DNA of 64,000 nt, from NCBI GenBank assembly GCA_029237695.1, contig JAQRGA010000053.1, positions 310,001 to 374,000 of the forward strand, written 5' to 3'. Shown piece by piece: positions 23,066 through 33,736 of the stretch. The translations under genes were made by a program, and so were the position numbers. Below the pieces are notes generated by a model. The model did not search any database. It was given only the letters and a program-made list of their open reading frames with translations, and was not told where the DNA came from. The stretch's first letter is position 1. Each line of letters starts with the position of its first letter. Source of the stretch: Conchocele bisecta (lineage: Eukaryota; Mollusca; Bivalvia; Lucinida; Thyasiridae).

Positions 23066-24050
23066 TTTCCTCCTTATGGATTTATATACTAAACATTGTA
23101 AAGGCGAATCTTACGATTCTCACTCGGGGCCAAGTGATCCAGCTTACTATCGTTTAGTACTGAACGGTTTTATTGCATTATCGTTCAATATGCATTGCTC
23201 CAACTTACATGAACATTCCGGGCAATGTATGAACTTACAGTTGAATGGACATAAAACCGATGATCAGTTACTCAAACATTAATGGCGATTATTGCTGTGA
23301 TTCACACCGGATGCCAGGTGATCTCTTTTAGTAAGGGTGTTTGACATCGGATCATGACACTTGTTATAGTGCTGAAAGCTTGTATTGCTGGCTCAATGTT
23401 AAATGTATGTGCGTCCACCATACATGTGCATTCTCTCCCGTATGCGACTCACAATCAGTATATGTTTCTGGGATTCGGATCTGCGGTCAAGTGGTCCGGT
23501 GTCGTAAGTATGTCTGGCACGAGATCAGGACAATGCTGAACGTTTTTATTGTTACAACCCCGGCATACGAAGTATGTCGAGGGCTGTATAGTTTTCGTCA
23601 TTCCGTCCAACTGTTCGTCCAGTCCATTTGTCCGTCCATTTGTCCGTCCGTAAGATTGACGTCAATATTTGTATGTCTGTCCATGCGGCGGCCGATGGTA
23701 TCCGTGAGCTTCTGCTCATTTGCTCGAGTTAACTTGGTGCTGATCGTATTTAGCTGCACCGTACGGCTACATTCGAGTCTGTGTTCAACATTGCTTTTAA
23801 AAGATGTAAAACCCCAATCAATCAACCGTTTAATGGTCATCACTGTCATTTATCTCTGGTGGTATCGTCTGATTTCAAAACACCCGGGATGGGTGGTGGC
23901 CGAGAGGATATTTCATTGGGCTTCAATATTGTGTGTTGTCAATTCAATCCTCGCCCCAGGCGTGACAAATCTTTACATGGTATTTCCATATCACTTGTCT
24001 GCCAGATTATACTTTAAACTGTGGCCTCGAAACATGTCTTGTAATTGTCC
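23065..24050. other. No gene; long chance open frame
   Basis: A 260-codon plus-strand frame spans 23341-24123, but it crosses a CCGTCC-rich microsatellite-like stretch (23600-23655) and a dispersed element head (CCCCGGCATACGAAGTATGT at 23558). Opposite-strand frames are equally open and no domain is visible. Confidence 0.55.
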
Positions 24051-24125
24051 TTTGCAGTGGAATCTCTCTAAATCTCTGGGGAACCAGGGTGTCGGGTTTA
24101 GGGAAATTCCACTGAAGTTTTAGTA
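24050..24125. mobile_element. GCAGTGGAATCTCTCTAAA hairpin, pogo-like
   Basis: GCAGTGGAATCTCTCTAAAT and GGGAAATTCCACTG are inverted, with a CAGGGTGTCGGG centre as in other CAGTGAAACC elements. Second copy at 25242-25292. Confidence 0.7.
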
Positions 24126-24284
24126 GACGCAAGCTAGCTAGATCCCGCTGTATGTGGATGTGAGTGGCTATACGGCCATACTCCGTGATGGCGACACAAC
24201 CGGACTCCTTAATGACGGCACAACCCGACGCAACCAACCACTGTGATGTAACAACCCAACACTGTGTGACGTCACAGTCCATTT

Positions 24285-24476
24285 ATGAGTGATGACGTCG
24301 CTACCGGACTCCGTGGTGACGTCAGAACCGGACTCAGTGGTGACGTCACAACCGGACTCTGTGGTGATGTCACAACCGGACTCCGTGGTGAAGTCTCAAT
24401 CGGACTCCGTGATGACGTCCCAATCGGACTCCGTGATGACGTCACAACCGGACTCCATATGTCACAACACCATTCC
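24285..24476. repeat. 24-bp tandem repeat carrying TGACGTCA sites
   Basis: About 7-8 units of GTGACGTCACAACCGGACTC plus GTG. Exact TGACGTCA (the CREB/ATF consensus) occurs in three units, with one-base variants in the others. Related isolated units lie at 24180-24275, 25350-25375 and 25595-25640. Regulatory use is unproven. Confidence 0.9.
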
Positions 24477-24968
24477 TGACCCGATGCTGTTCCAGGCGAT
24501 ACATATCTGTAAGTAGTTGCTTGCCACCTGTGTGATAGGATGGAATAAAATACTGGTCTGTATTGTAGAAAGCAAAAACATACACACAGTGGTGTAGCCG
24601 CACAGAGCCTGAAAAACACCGAGGCCATAACGTTAAAGGAGACATGGTCACGAATAGTCAAATCACGATCTGATTTTATGATGAAAGCATAACAAATCTG
24701 CAAAATACACCGAGGCAGTGTGCCTCAACGTGCGACGGCACTGACACATAGATATAGTTTATTCACATTGTGTTTATAATGCAAAGGGACTAAACTATGA
24801 CTGCACACGTTTTGGTTTTCTATATACATGTATGTCTAAAATAGTATCTATGTTATACATGTACTATCCAATCACCATACCTACCGCTTGTGCCTGTGTC
24901 AACATATGCGAGTCGATCACGAGTAACTTCCCTTTGAACAAATTCTGGGATAACTTTGACGTTCGAAT

Positions 24969-25164
24969 CACAGGTGGAAGACTCGGGACATAGGACCTGA
25001 TAAATGGCTCATGTGAAAAACGTTACCCCACCCACCCATTTCCTTACAATATACAGTATAGCCTTTCAAACGCTATAGTGTCTAGTGTACGTAAATTGGT
25101 GGGTGGGGTAACGGTTTACAAATGACCCATTTATCAGGTCCTAGGTCCGAGTCTTCCACCTGTG
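24969..25164. mobile_element. ~196-bp hairpin element
   Basis: CACAGGTGGAAGACTCGGG ... CGAGTCTTCCACCTGTG; inner AGGACCTGATAAATGG / CCATTTATCAGGTCCT and GTTACCCCACCCACC / GGTGGGTGGGGTAAC. No clear target duplication. Confidence 0.82.
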
Positions 25165-25241
25165 GTATGGATTGGCAGAACTGGTTGATTTTATATCGTG
25201 TAGCTACGTGACGACGCTGCTTGGTGTAAACATGATCATTT

Positions 25242-25292
25242 GCAGTGGAATCTCTCTAAATCGGTTTAGAGAAATTCCACTGCAGTTTTAGT
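25242..25292. repeat. Short hairpin, GCAGTGGAATCTCTCTAAA family
   Basis: Arms TTGCAGTGGAATCTCTCTAA / TTAGAGAAATTCCACTGCA with almost no loop. CAGTTTTAGTAGA follows, as after the copy at 24050. Confidence 0.8.
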
Positions 25293-25747
25293 AGATGTAA
25301 GATAGTTCCCGTTGTGTGTGGCTGTGAGTGGCGATCTACGGTCATATTCATTGGTGACGTCACAACCACACTCCTTGATCACAGCACAACGCACCCATAA
25401 CCGACCATAGCCTGCATAGGGCATGACAATACATTCATTGTATTTCCATCCCACTTGTCTGTGGATGAGACTTTAAACTGTGGTCCCGTCCCTATGACAT
25501 TAGCTGTCGATGGTGCGTTTAAACACTTTCATTTAATTTCCATTTCAACCCGAAGTCACAACCCGATACTGTGTGATGACGGCGCAACTAGACTCAATGA
25601 TGACGTCACAACCAGACTCCGTAATGACGTCACAACCCTATTTCCGAACCGATGCTGTTCCACGAACCCATATATAGCTGTAAGTAGTTTCCACCTGTGT
25701 GATGGTACTTGTACTGTATATTATAATATACTCGTATATGATCAAAC

Positions 25748-26747
25748 TACGGTGTTCCGTTAAGGCCATCGTAATATCGCTATCGGGTCGCTACTACGAT
25801 ACTACGATGACGATAGTACGATACTACGACGATAGTACGATAGCACGATGACGATAGTACGATACCACGATGACGATAACGTGATACCACGATAGTACGA
25901 TGACGATACTACGATATTATATCGTACTATCGTCATCGTAGTATCGTACTATCGTCATCGTACTGTCGTGATCTCGTAGTATCAACCGGATAGCGATATT
26001 ACGATGGCCTTAACGGAACACTGTTTATCGTAGTATCGTACTATCGTCATCGTGCTATCGTACTATCGTCATCGTAGTATCGTACTATCGTACTATCGTC
26101 ATCGTAGTATCGTACTATCGTCATCGTAGTGTCGTACTATCGTCATCGTACTATCGTCATCGTACTATCATCATCGTAGTATCGTACTATCGTCATCGTG
26201 GTATCGCCTTTCGGATGGACACGCGCATGCGCATTGTTTGTCTGTGAAAATGGCGGTATGCCTTAATCAAGGTGGGAGATCACGTGGTTTCCGAACGGCA
26301 TGATGTCGTGTTTTGTAGATGTGTTTACAGTAGATTCTTTGTGAAATTTATAAGTTATTGTAAAGAACTTTCAGAGCACCCATAAAACACATATGCCATC
26401 GTATTTGGTGCGCTACATATCATCAAAATCCGTCCGTTTGTTAGGAAAATTTTAATGAAAATCGACTGTAAAAATGACGTCGCAGATTACGTCACGTCGG
26501 AAAATCGGGTTCGGAAACCACGTGATCACACACCTTGTTAATGGCGCAAACAAGATTAAATACCTAATAAATGAAATTAAATCAATCTGATGATGATTAT
26601 ATTTATCAAAATACCGGCGAATTACCTCGTCATCCATTGTTTGGATGCGAATGCGCATGTCCATCCGGAAGGCGATACTATGATGACGATAGTACGATAC
26701 TACGATGACGATAGTACGAACACCGTATCACCGTAACGGAACACCGT
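25748..26747. mobile_element. Composite foldback element of ATCG-type repeats, 1 kb
   Basis: Ends ACGGTGTTCCGTTA / TAACGGAACACCGT, with ATCAAAC on both sides (25741-25747, 26748-26754). The left half is a foldback closed by GGCCATCGTAATATCGCTAT and its inverse at 25990-26012. Its interior, and 26028-26207, are arrays of CGATAGTACGATACTACGAT and TCGTCATCGTAGTATCGTAC. The right half is a second foldback (GGATGGACACGCGCATGCGC / GCGAATGCGCATGTCCATCC) that contains a CAAGGTG MITE. Confidence 0.85.
26268..26537. mobile_element. CAAGGTG-type MITE, different interior, target duplication TTAAT
   Basis: CAAGGTGGGAGATCACGTGG ... CCACGTGATCACACACCTTG, with subterminal TTTCCGAAC / GTTCGGAAA in place of the AAC triplets. 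TTAAT flanks it (26263-26267, 26538-26542). Nested in the composite foldback. Confidence 0.9.
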
Positions 26748-26759
26748 ATCAAACCGCTT

Positions 26760-27080
26760 CGCTACTCTCACGCGATGCACTATAACAGAAAAAGAAAAAT
26801 GTCAGATTAATAAAAAATAAAGTATAGTACGATAAAGAGACATAGCATGTTAGTCTATATGTTTAGAGACTAATAGAGAACAAAATTACCGTTAAAAGAT
26901 AAAAAAAAATGTAATTTGATAATTATTTAACACATGTAATAGCGAACAGTGTATACCCTAATCATACCATGCTGATCTGGTACTACACAGGTCGTAAAAT
27001 CCATAAACCCCATTTATCCAGTCAGTGAACTTACAATAGCTTACAATAGCTGCCGTAATTATTCCAGGACGACCATACCC
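26760..27080. other. No gene seen
   Basis: AT-rich; a weak relic of the CCCCATTTATCCAGTCAG foldback end lies at 27007-27030. Confidence 0.4.
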
Positions 27081-27089
27081 TGGTCCAGG

Positions 27090-27155
27090 TTGACCGTGAC
27101 GTCATCTTGACCGTGACGTCATCTTGACCGTGACGTCATCTTGACCGTGACGTCT
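27090..27155. repeat. 17-bp tandem repeat with TGACGTCA
   Basis: TTGACCGTGACGTCATC repeated almost four times with no mismatch until the last unit. Three perfect TGACGTCA sites at 17-bp spacing. Confidence 0.95.
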
Positions 27156-27252
27156 ATTCCACTATTCCAAGAACCAGCTAGGACAGAATGTGGCAGAATT
27201 TGAAGACATATCGAGGGACTTTGCGAGAAACAATTGAAGTGGCCAGTTGATA

Positions 27253-27395
27253 GAGAATAGTAGGTTCGTGCCGTGAATGGGGAAACATATCTGGCAAGGC
27301 TTTGGAAACGGGATGGGCGAGGCTCTGCCGAGCACATCCCCTTTCCGTGCCGCGCCAGATATGTTTTCCCATTCACGGCACTAACCTACTATTCT
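27253..27395. mobile_element. ~143-bp hairpin element
   Basis: AGAATAGTAGGTTCGTGCCG ... CGGCACTAACCTACTATTCT, with inner AAACATATCTGGC / GCCAGATATGTTTT and GGGATGGGC / GAGCACATCCC at the tip. Confidence 0.85.
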
Positions 27396-27505
27396 ATTTA
27401 TCCCGTCAACAATTACAAATGGCTTTAAAATGCAAAAATAACCCCAGCCACCCCATATATTCGTACTCAAGTGATTAGGTCGTATTGATAGGATATCAAA
27501 ACTGT

Positions 27506-27547
27506 TTCACGGCACCGTGTTTCACGGCACCGTGTTTCACGGCAGAT
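27506..27547. repeat. 16-bp tandem repeat
   Basis: TTTCACGGCACCGTG repeated two and a half times; each unit is itself part-palindromic (CACGG...CCGTG). Confidence 0.85.
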
Positions 27548-27658
27548 ACGCACTGTGTTGACGGGGTATACATATTGTTACATGGAGAGTGCGACATTGT
27601 GACAAAAGTATCATTGTATCAATCTGATGCATATGCTGTGACTAATCTCGTTACAATA

Positions 27659-27910
27659 TTAACCCTTAGACCGCTACTCACAACAATTGTCGTCTGCTGT
27701 TGCTTTTATATCTTGCCTTATTTCTCAATAACAACATGTTTTGACAGCACTTCAGAATCATTTCCAATGGAAATGATTCTGAAGTGCTGTCAAAGCATGT
27801 TGTAAATTATTCTAAAGTGCTGTCAAAGCATGTTTTTTTATGATAAAAATGGAAAATAGAAAATAAACAGCAGACGACAAACAAAAATAAGATAGCGGCC
27901 TAAGGGTTAA
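27659..27910. mobile_element. TTAA hairpin MITE (CCCTTAGACCGCTA ends)
   Basis: TTAA-CCCTTAGACCGCTACTC ... GATAGCGGCCTAAGGG-TTAA. Arms: TTGTCGTCTGCTGTT / AACAGCAGACGACAA and TTTGACAGCACTTCAGAATC; the core is the palindrome GAATCATTTCCAATGGAAATG. Related copies: 46807, 48319, 58593, 3336, 12323. Confidence 0.9.
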
Positions 27911-28039
27911 TGAGTTCATTTTTGGCATTTGTGGCATAGCTTGTCTGAAACAATACAGTCCGGGTGTAAGTGCATCATTCATGTGGACGAATATCGCGCT
28001 AGCACCTTGTGGTGTATCGGTATGTTTGTCTGGTACTGC

Positions 28040-28480
28040 GCGATGCAGTGCGGTGTGAGTTTGTGCTGGTGTTTGGTATTCAGGTTTGGTCTTATGCTTT
28101 GGTGTTGGCGTGGTTTGGGTCTTGGTGTGCTTCGGTGTTCTGGTCTGGTGTTCTGGTCTAGTGTTTTAGTTTGGTGTTCTGGTTGTGTGTTCTGGTTTGT
28201 TTGTGAAATATTGGTGCTCTGGTTTGGTGTTGGTCTTGTTCGGTGTTGACGCTGTGTGGAGTGTGGAATGGTGTGGCGTAGTGTGATGTGGTGATGGTGG
28301 CCGTTGTGGTGTGGAGTGTGGACTGGTGTGGCGTAGTGTGATGTGGTGGCCATTGTGGTTTATGTGGTATTGTACGCCAGCGTCTTGTGTCTGATAGGTG
28401 GAAGCAATAGTGTTTGTAGATTCGTCGATTGGGTGTCGTGTTTGTGTGGACTCGTGTTGGTATGGCGGTGGTTTGTGTGT
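28040..28480 (+). repeat. G/T-rich strand-asymmetric tract
   Basis: About 440 bp with G and T on the plus strand and very little C or A, as irregular repeats of GTGTTCTGGTCTGGT then TGGTGTGGCGTAGTGTGATG. The long minus-strand His/Thr-rich open frames are compositional by-products. Confidence 0.8.
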
Positions 28481-28668
28481 TCAATTACACGCTGACTGTA
28501 GTGCATATAGGCACATAAAGTCTTGAAAATCAAACGAACATGTCACACAAGTATGAAGGATATATTACATGCATATACTAATGACATGTATAGAGGATCT
28601 CAAACGAGTTTCAATTTGATATGATATTTATGAAACGAGTCGCATACAATTTATGCACCGAGCATCTC

Positions 28669-28751
28669 AGTTATGAGATTTATAAAACTCGTCCGCAATT
28701 TTATGCACAGGTGCATAAAATTGCGGACGAATTTCATAAATCTCATAACTA
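28669..28751. repeat. Hairpin with a preceding inverted half
   Basis: AGTTATGAGATTTATAAAAC ... ATTTCATAAATCTCATAACT; tip GCAATTTTATGCAC / GTGCATAAAATTGC. A diverged third arm lies at 28620-28660. Confidence 0.8.
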
Positions 28752-28921
28752 TTACTTCATGGATTGCTTCACTATTTGGCCGCTTGATACATGTAAGCAT
28801 TTGGAACACACTCAGGCCGCCATTAACATGCCCTTGACCTGTTTGACCTTCACATGATTGTGGAAACACTTAGCAATTTTTCATGTCAAAAAGTTTCTTC
28901 AACCGTGACCTTTTTCGTGTT

Positions 28922-29626
28922 TTAAAGGTGCATGCCCACTCAGTAGGCACAAAATGTTCTTTATAGAAATTAAATAAGTGTATAATCACTATTTCACCAG
29001 TTCTAACAATTACGAGTGCCCGCTATACACAATTACCCCACTATACACCATAACCCCACGTATTAATTGGCAATATTATGCATTTTATATCAGACGTAAA
29101 TTTCCACACTGATATCAGGGGCGATAACCGTGTTTCCTTAAAATGTTGACGGACATTACTATTTATTCTCTATACATTGTATTTATGTTTTGATGTGCAA
29201 TGATCATACTTTATAATCTGTCAACAATATTATTTTTTCCGGTGACGCATTTAATTAGTATAAATAATTAAACAATAGCATGTCTCATTTATATATGAAA
29301 ATAGCCTGATACCACCGCGCGTCACTATCAGTAAAATAACTATTACTAAAGCTGAATATACTTGTTCTCGATGTAAATATTTTGGGATTTTCCCCCCAAT
29401 GCAGCAGGTTAAAATGGGATCGAACCCGTTTGCCCGGGCTTACATGACATTAGCTGTTGATAGGCCGTTAAACACTAATACACAAACAAACAAACAAACT
29501 AAATGATTATATCTGTATAGCGGGTACTCTTAATTTCAGAGCTGGTGGAATAGTGTCACAATTTCTACACTTATTTAATTCCCATAAATAACATTTCGTG
29601 CCTACTGAGTGGGCATGTACCTTTAA
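28922..29626. mobile_element. AGGTGCATGCCCACT foldback MITE with TTAA target
   Basis: TTAA-AGGTGCATGCCCACTCAG ... CTGAGTGGGCATGTACCT-TTAA. Same family as 18946-19458. Contains a truncated SINE at 29351-29497. The matching uninterrupted site is at 61870. Confidence 0.9.
29351..29497 (+). mobile_element. SINE-B 3' fragment, nested in a MITE
   Basis: Begins GCTGAATATACTTGTTCTCG and ends AGGCCGTTAAACACTAATAC with (CAAA)n. Flanked by ACTAAA (29345-29350, 29498-29503). 5' truncation plus target duplication fits LINE-driven retroposition. Confidence 0.9.
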
Positions 29627-29724
29627 GCATACACTTCTATGACGTTTTTTTGTGAAGCTTACTGTAGCACATGCCCATGATCATGTTACGTCAAATGCCT
29701 CGGCAGGCGCCACACCGCTTCCGT

Positions 29725-31085
29725 GGCGGAATTCTTGTTGTAAATGTATATTGTATTGTTTAATATTACTCTTATGTTGTAAAATGGCTGTTAAACCTGA
29801 CTGACCGTGATTGAGTTTGGCACAAATTTTCATTTTCCTATAGCAATAGGGCGATACGTTATACAGTTGGACAGGATCCAATTATACAGTGCGTGCTCTT
29901 AATTTATGATTTAAAGCGAAATGAACGTGTTTTGTAATTATGTGTGGCAATATTTATAGCATAGTAATTTAGGGTTTTATCACATTTGCTTACAAAGACA
30001 TGTACACATGTAAGTAGATAATGTAGAATGTACTTACTGAATCTATATTTTTTCCTGTCAATATTCAGTTCTGATTTTGGGATTCACAACATGTTTGGCA
30101 TTCGATGCCGCTAACCTGGGCTGAAATGACCTTAGCTGTTGACGGGTCTTAACATTTAAGACCATTAAATAAATATACTGTACAGTAATGCGCCTATCAA
30201 AGCCTTCCTCGTCCGCGGTAGATCTGTAGGGGAATCTCTAGAACTTGGCCCAGGAAATTAATGTATAGAAGCGGTCATTAGAGTTAAAGATGGGGTCCCG
30301 CACATCAGGATGTATTGTAGGTGTTATATTTTATTGCATCAACCATTAGATATGAATCTCTAGTACTTGACCTAGGAAATTAATAAAAAGAAGCGGACAT
30401 GTGTGTATTATACATTTGCGTTAAAGGTTCGTAAGCTGTGTGCGAGTTCTGCAAACCGCCAGTGAACGTAGGAAGATATCGTGTCACTATAGCGAGTCCA
30501 CTAGTTAATAGAATTTCGAAATCAATATTTTATATCGGTATGATCTTCATCCAAAAAGCAAATCCGTATGCATGAAAGTGTACCATGCTAGGACATTGCA
30601 ACCTTGTGCACAACATCACGGTGTCTACGTGTATCTAGCTCAGGTTTATCGTGTTTGCCTGGCCGGCATGGCAAACATTTCAATAAACACATGTGATTCC
30701 TTTACTTCGCCTTTGGGTTAAGGTGTTCAGCGATATGTACTAACCTATTTAACAGCTTAACGTGTTTTGTATGTGCATGGGTACAATTAATTGAATGCAA
30801 GGAAAAGTAAAGGAATGAACATGCCAACATCCTAATCCGAATGTTCTGTCTGTAACGCAGTGCGACTCGGGTTAACCCACTTCCTAGTTAGTCTACATTT
30901 TCAATCATGTGTATGTGGCTCTTCTCTGGTGTATAGTAGTGACTCGCTCAGTGTCACCATGTCTCCTACGACACGGTCCGGTTTCCGAATTCAATCACAT
31001 TTACGGGAGGATGGTAGGGTATATCATCAAACCATAGGAGTCGTGTATCTTTCATGTAACTGAATTTTACTGGCATTAATACCTA
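29725..31085. other. No gene; weak SINE relic and small direct repeat
   Basis: 30058-30178 is a decayed SINE 3' end (ATATTCAGTTCTGATTTTGG, GACCTTAGCTGTTGACGG). 30225-30280 and 30350-30400 share GAATCTCTAG(A/T)ACTTG and GAAATTAATGTATAGAAGCGG-like blocks. Confidence 0.55.
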
Positions 31086-31087
31086 GG

Positions 31088-31342
31088 GGTGGGTGGTTGG
31101 TCGGGCGAACGCGACGGCGTAAATTAACGGTAGGGGTTCCTCACGATTTGCCTGTTTTTGCATTCAGGTACGTTTTTATCTTTGGCTCTTTTGTTACCTG
31201 GGAGATGAATTGAGTTATTGCCCATTATAAAAGTAGTAAGATTATTACTTGTCCTACTGCTTTTGGGAGGGGCCAAGTAATTCTGGTGTGGCGAGGACCT
31301 GGCATCAGATCAGGATTATTCTGATTTCAGGGCTGAATATTT
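31088..31342 (+). mobile_element. SINE-A, 3'-truncated
   Basis: GGGTGGTTGGTCGGGCGAAC, ATTAACGGTAGGGGTTCCTC, the ATAAAAGTAGTAAG block and GGGCTGAATATTTATAT. The tail region is missing. Confidence 0.85.
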
Positions 31343-32072
31343 ATATATATGGTAATTTCCCGGCCTTAAACAGCTTCGCACAAATGCCGTATTTTTGGGC
31401 TCGCTCAAACACCACACTTTTTTATTTTTCTACTGACTTATGTCTCTGGTAATCGATAAATGTCTTAGATCTTCAAATACATTCACTTCAATCATCTGCT
31501 TTTAGCATTTCGTTAGTTACGGGCAAATTAGCTACCACAGACAAGGCGATAATTGTATGTCCGAACATGCCGAATAAATGTCACACATTTTCGTGTGCAT
31601 CGAAACTTGATTAAAAAACAAATTACATATAGAAATGCCTATGTATTTTCCACTCTCAATCATGGTCCAGGTTATGTACCACTGGCATATTTCATGTTTG
31701 ACTGGAGAAATGGTTTATATATTTTTTCAACGGACGTAAAGCACCAATACATATTGGTGCAGTGGCAGGGCGAGGAGGTGTGCGTGCGGGAAGGGGTTGC
31801 TACAAAATGGGATCATAGACGATGTCCAAAATGCAATAATACCATAACGCATCATTTGTTTTGGAAGACAACAAATTATATTTTAATACATATTCAGTGT
31901 TCTTGTAATACGCCAGTATATCATACTAGCCTTAAATATTGGGACACCCGTTGTCATGGGAAGCCACATGTGTATATGTGTTTCCCATAATAAAGTATAT
32001 CCGAACTTTCAGAGCTATAACGGTAACTCACATTTCTCCAGTCACAGTCGTATACATGTACATGTACTTACA

Positions 32073-32446
32073 CAAGGTGCATGATCACGTGGTTACAACA
32101 ACAACAACGTCGCCCACTCCAAAGTAAGTATTATTTGATATTTTCCTTAATATGCAACGGATTTTTATGACATGGCGCAGCAAACGCGTCTTCATGAGCT
32201 GCATTTGGTGGTCTAGGAAGCTTGGCACAGACTTTTGTCGTTTTCTCCGACACGGAAATCGATTCTTCGCAAAAACGACAGAAGTTTTGGGCGAAAATAC
32301 AGAGACCACCAAATGCAGCTTAACAAGACGCGTTTGATGCGCCATATTTCATCAAAATCCGTTACGTAATAAGGACACTATAAAATAATACGTACTTTGA
32401 ATCGGTACTTGTTGTTGTTGTTAGTACCACGTGATCATACACCTTG
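32073..32446. mobile_element. CAAGGTG MITE, 374 bp, target duplication TTACA
   Basis: Inverted orientation of 6930-7293 with the same ends and the full inner palindrome (AGCTGCATTTGGTGGTCT / AGACCACCAAATGCAGCT). TTACA flanks it at 32068-32072 and 32447-32451. Confidence 0.93.
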
Positions 32447-32690
32447 TTACATATTCAGGACGACGAGTTTCAAGCCCATTTCAAGCGGGATACCCATTCA
32501 CAGGTGTCTAAACCTACACACATTTCACATTGTGTGCCGATGGGCCGCAATTTCTTGTGTTCTATTTTCTTCATTTCTCATTAAAGTAAATGATGTTACC
32601 GCTCATTCTAATGGGATGTCACAGCAAAACACTTCTCCATGTGGAAAAGTTTCGGTGAAAAATGTGTATCTTCTGCATGAAAAGAGTTAA

Positions 32691-32914
32691 TTAACCCATT
32701 CCTTTCGGAATACACCTTTACCGGTATGAACTTTATTTTATTTTTATTTTTGTTATTTCTCAATGAAAGTATATGTTGCGAGCACTCATTTGAACCGTCT
32801 CGACGAGACGGTTCAAATGGTGATCACAACATATACTTCTGAGTGCATAGAATGAAAATATTTATGATTTTCCCCAAACATAATAATGGCGTATCCTCAC
32901 ATGAAAAGGGTTAA
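32691..32914. mobile_element. TTAA hairpin MITE (TTTGAACCGTCTCG core)
   Basis: TTAACCCATTCCTTTCGG ... GAAAAGGGTTAA. Core ATTTGAACCGTCTCG / CGAGACGGTTCAAAT is a perfect palindrome between ATATGTTGCGAGCACTC and GATCACAACATATAC. Pieces at 9224 and 42160-42330. Confidence 0.85.
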
Positions 32915-33481
32915 TGACTTACTTCGGTCAATATTGCACAATCATCTTTTTACATCTTACGAGACTATGAACGGAAATGGGGTGCTTCGAATCACTTACG
33001 TGACCATTAACATAGCCTTGATACTGTTTGACCATTGGTCGCTGAAACACCGAGTTATTTTTACAGTCAATGCCAAAGGGGCCTATCCATGTTACAAACA
33101 TAATCATGATAATATTTGCACCTTCCATACATTCAAAATGAAAACGCCCGGCAACGTATTGCGTTTGTATCCCAATACGTTACAATAGCCGCACTGATAT
33201 CACGAGACGATGTTGATTGGTCAAAGTTTGTTTGACAGCATTAAGCTCCACCGCGTTGTCCAGACGATCACACTGCTGATGGGGAATGCCACTGTTCCAG
33301 AATAGAACATAACTACGCAAAACAAGGTGATTCTTAATGTTGGTGTTTCTTTCTTAATTGTAACGTGCTATCAGAAAATTCAGTTGTAAATATAGAAATA
33401 AAACTATGGGCTGTTGCGTTCGGAAAGACTCGTCGCAAAGTCAGACCAAATGTTTCCACGCAATAGCCCATGTTTTATTCC

Positions 33482-33732
33482 TTAACCCTTTCACCCCTAA
33501 GTAACTGGAATGGATTTTGATATGTTCATTTTGCAACCAACCCAACCGTCACAAAATGGTTTTCAGACTAGTCCATTTATGAAAAGGGGATTTTTTTTTT
33601 TGTTCTCAAAAATATTAAAATTACTCTCAAAAAGTGCAGATCCTGATGAGACGGCTCGTTACGAGCCGGCTCATCTGGATCTGCACTTTTTGCATAAACC
33701 GCTATAGCGGGATTTCGGGTTCAAAGGGTTAA
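33482..33732. mobile_element. TTAA hairpin MITE (GAGACGGCTCG core)
   Basis: Near-identical to 529-774 in layout: TTAACCCTTTCACCCC ... GGGTTCAAAGGGTTAA; core GATGAGACGGCTCG / CGAGCCGGCTCATC; arms AGTGCAGATCC / GGATCTGCACT. Confidence 0.9.
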
Positions 33733-33736
33733 ATGT

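Larger units (their letters stand above)
28755..29720. repeat. Dispersed AAGGTCA repeat split by a MITE
   Basis: Left part 28755-28921 (ATTGCTTC, TTGATACATGTAAGCATTTGG, CCTTGACC) and right part 29627-29720 (GTGAAGCTTACTGTAGCACA, CCCATGATCATGTTAC) match the uninterrupted 61700-61955. The MITE between them is a separate insertion. Confidence 0.82.

Noticed and set aside
23341..24123. 260-codon open frame
   Set aside because: Crosses a CCGTCC-rich stretch and a dispersed repeat head, with no domain and equally open frames on the other strand.
24272..24703. 143-codon minus-strand frame with Ser-Pro repeats
   Set aside because: Produced by the 24-bp TGACGTCA repeat; no gene context.
27979..28484. 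His/Thr/Gln-rich minus-strand frames
   Set aside because: Complement of the G/T-rich tract, which lacks stops because of its composition.
31553..31990. 145-codon frame with RCPKCNN and CSC motifs
   Set aside because: Starts beside a foldback relic; Cys spacing does not fit a zinc-finger family I know, and no splice sites support it. Worth a protein search but not called.
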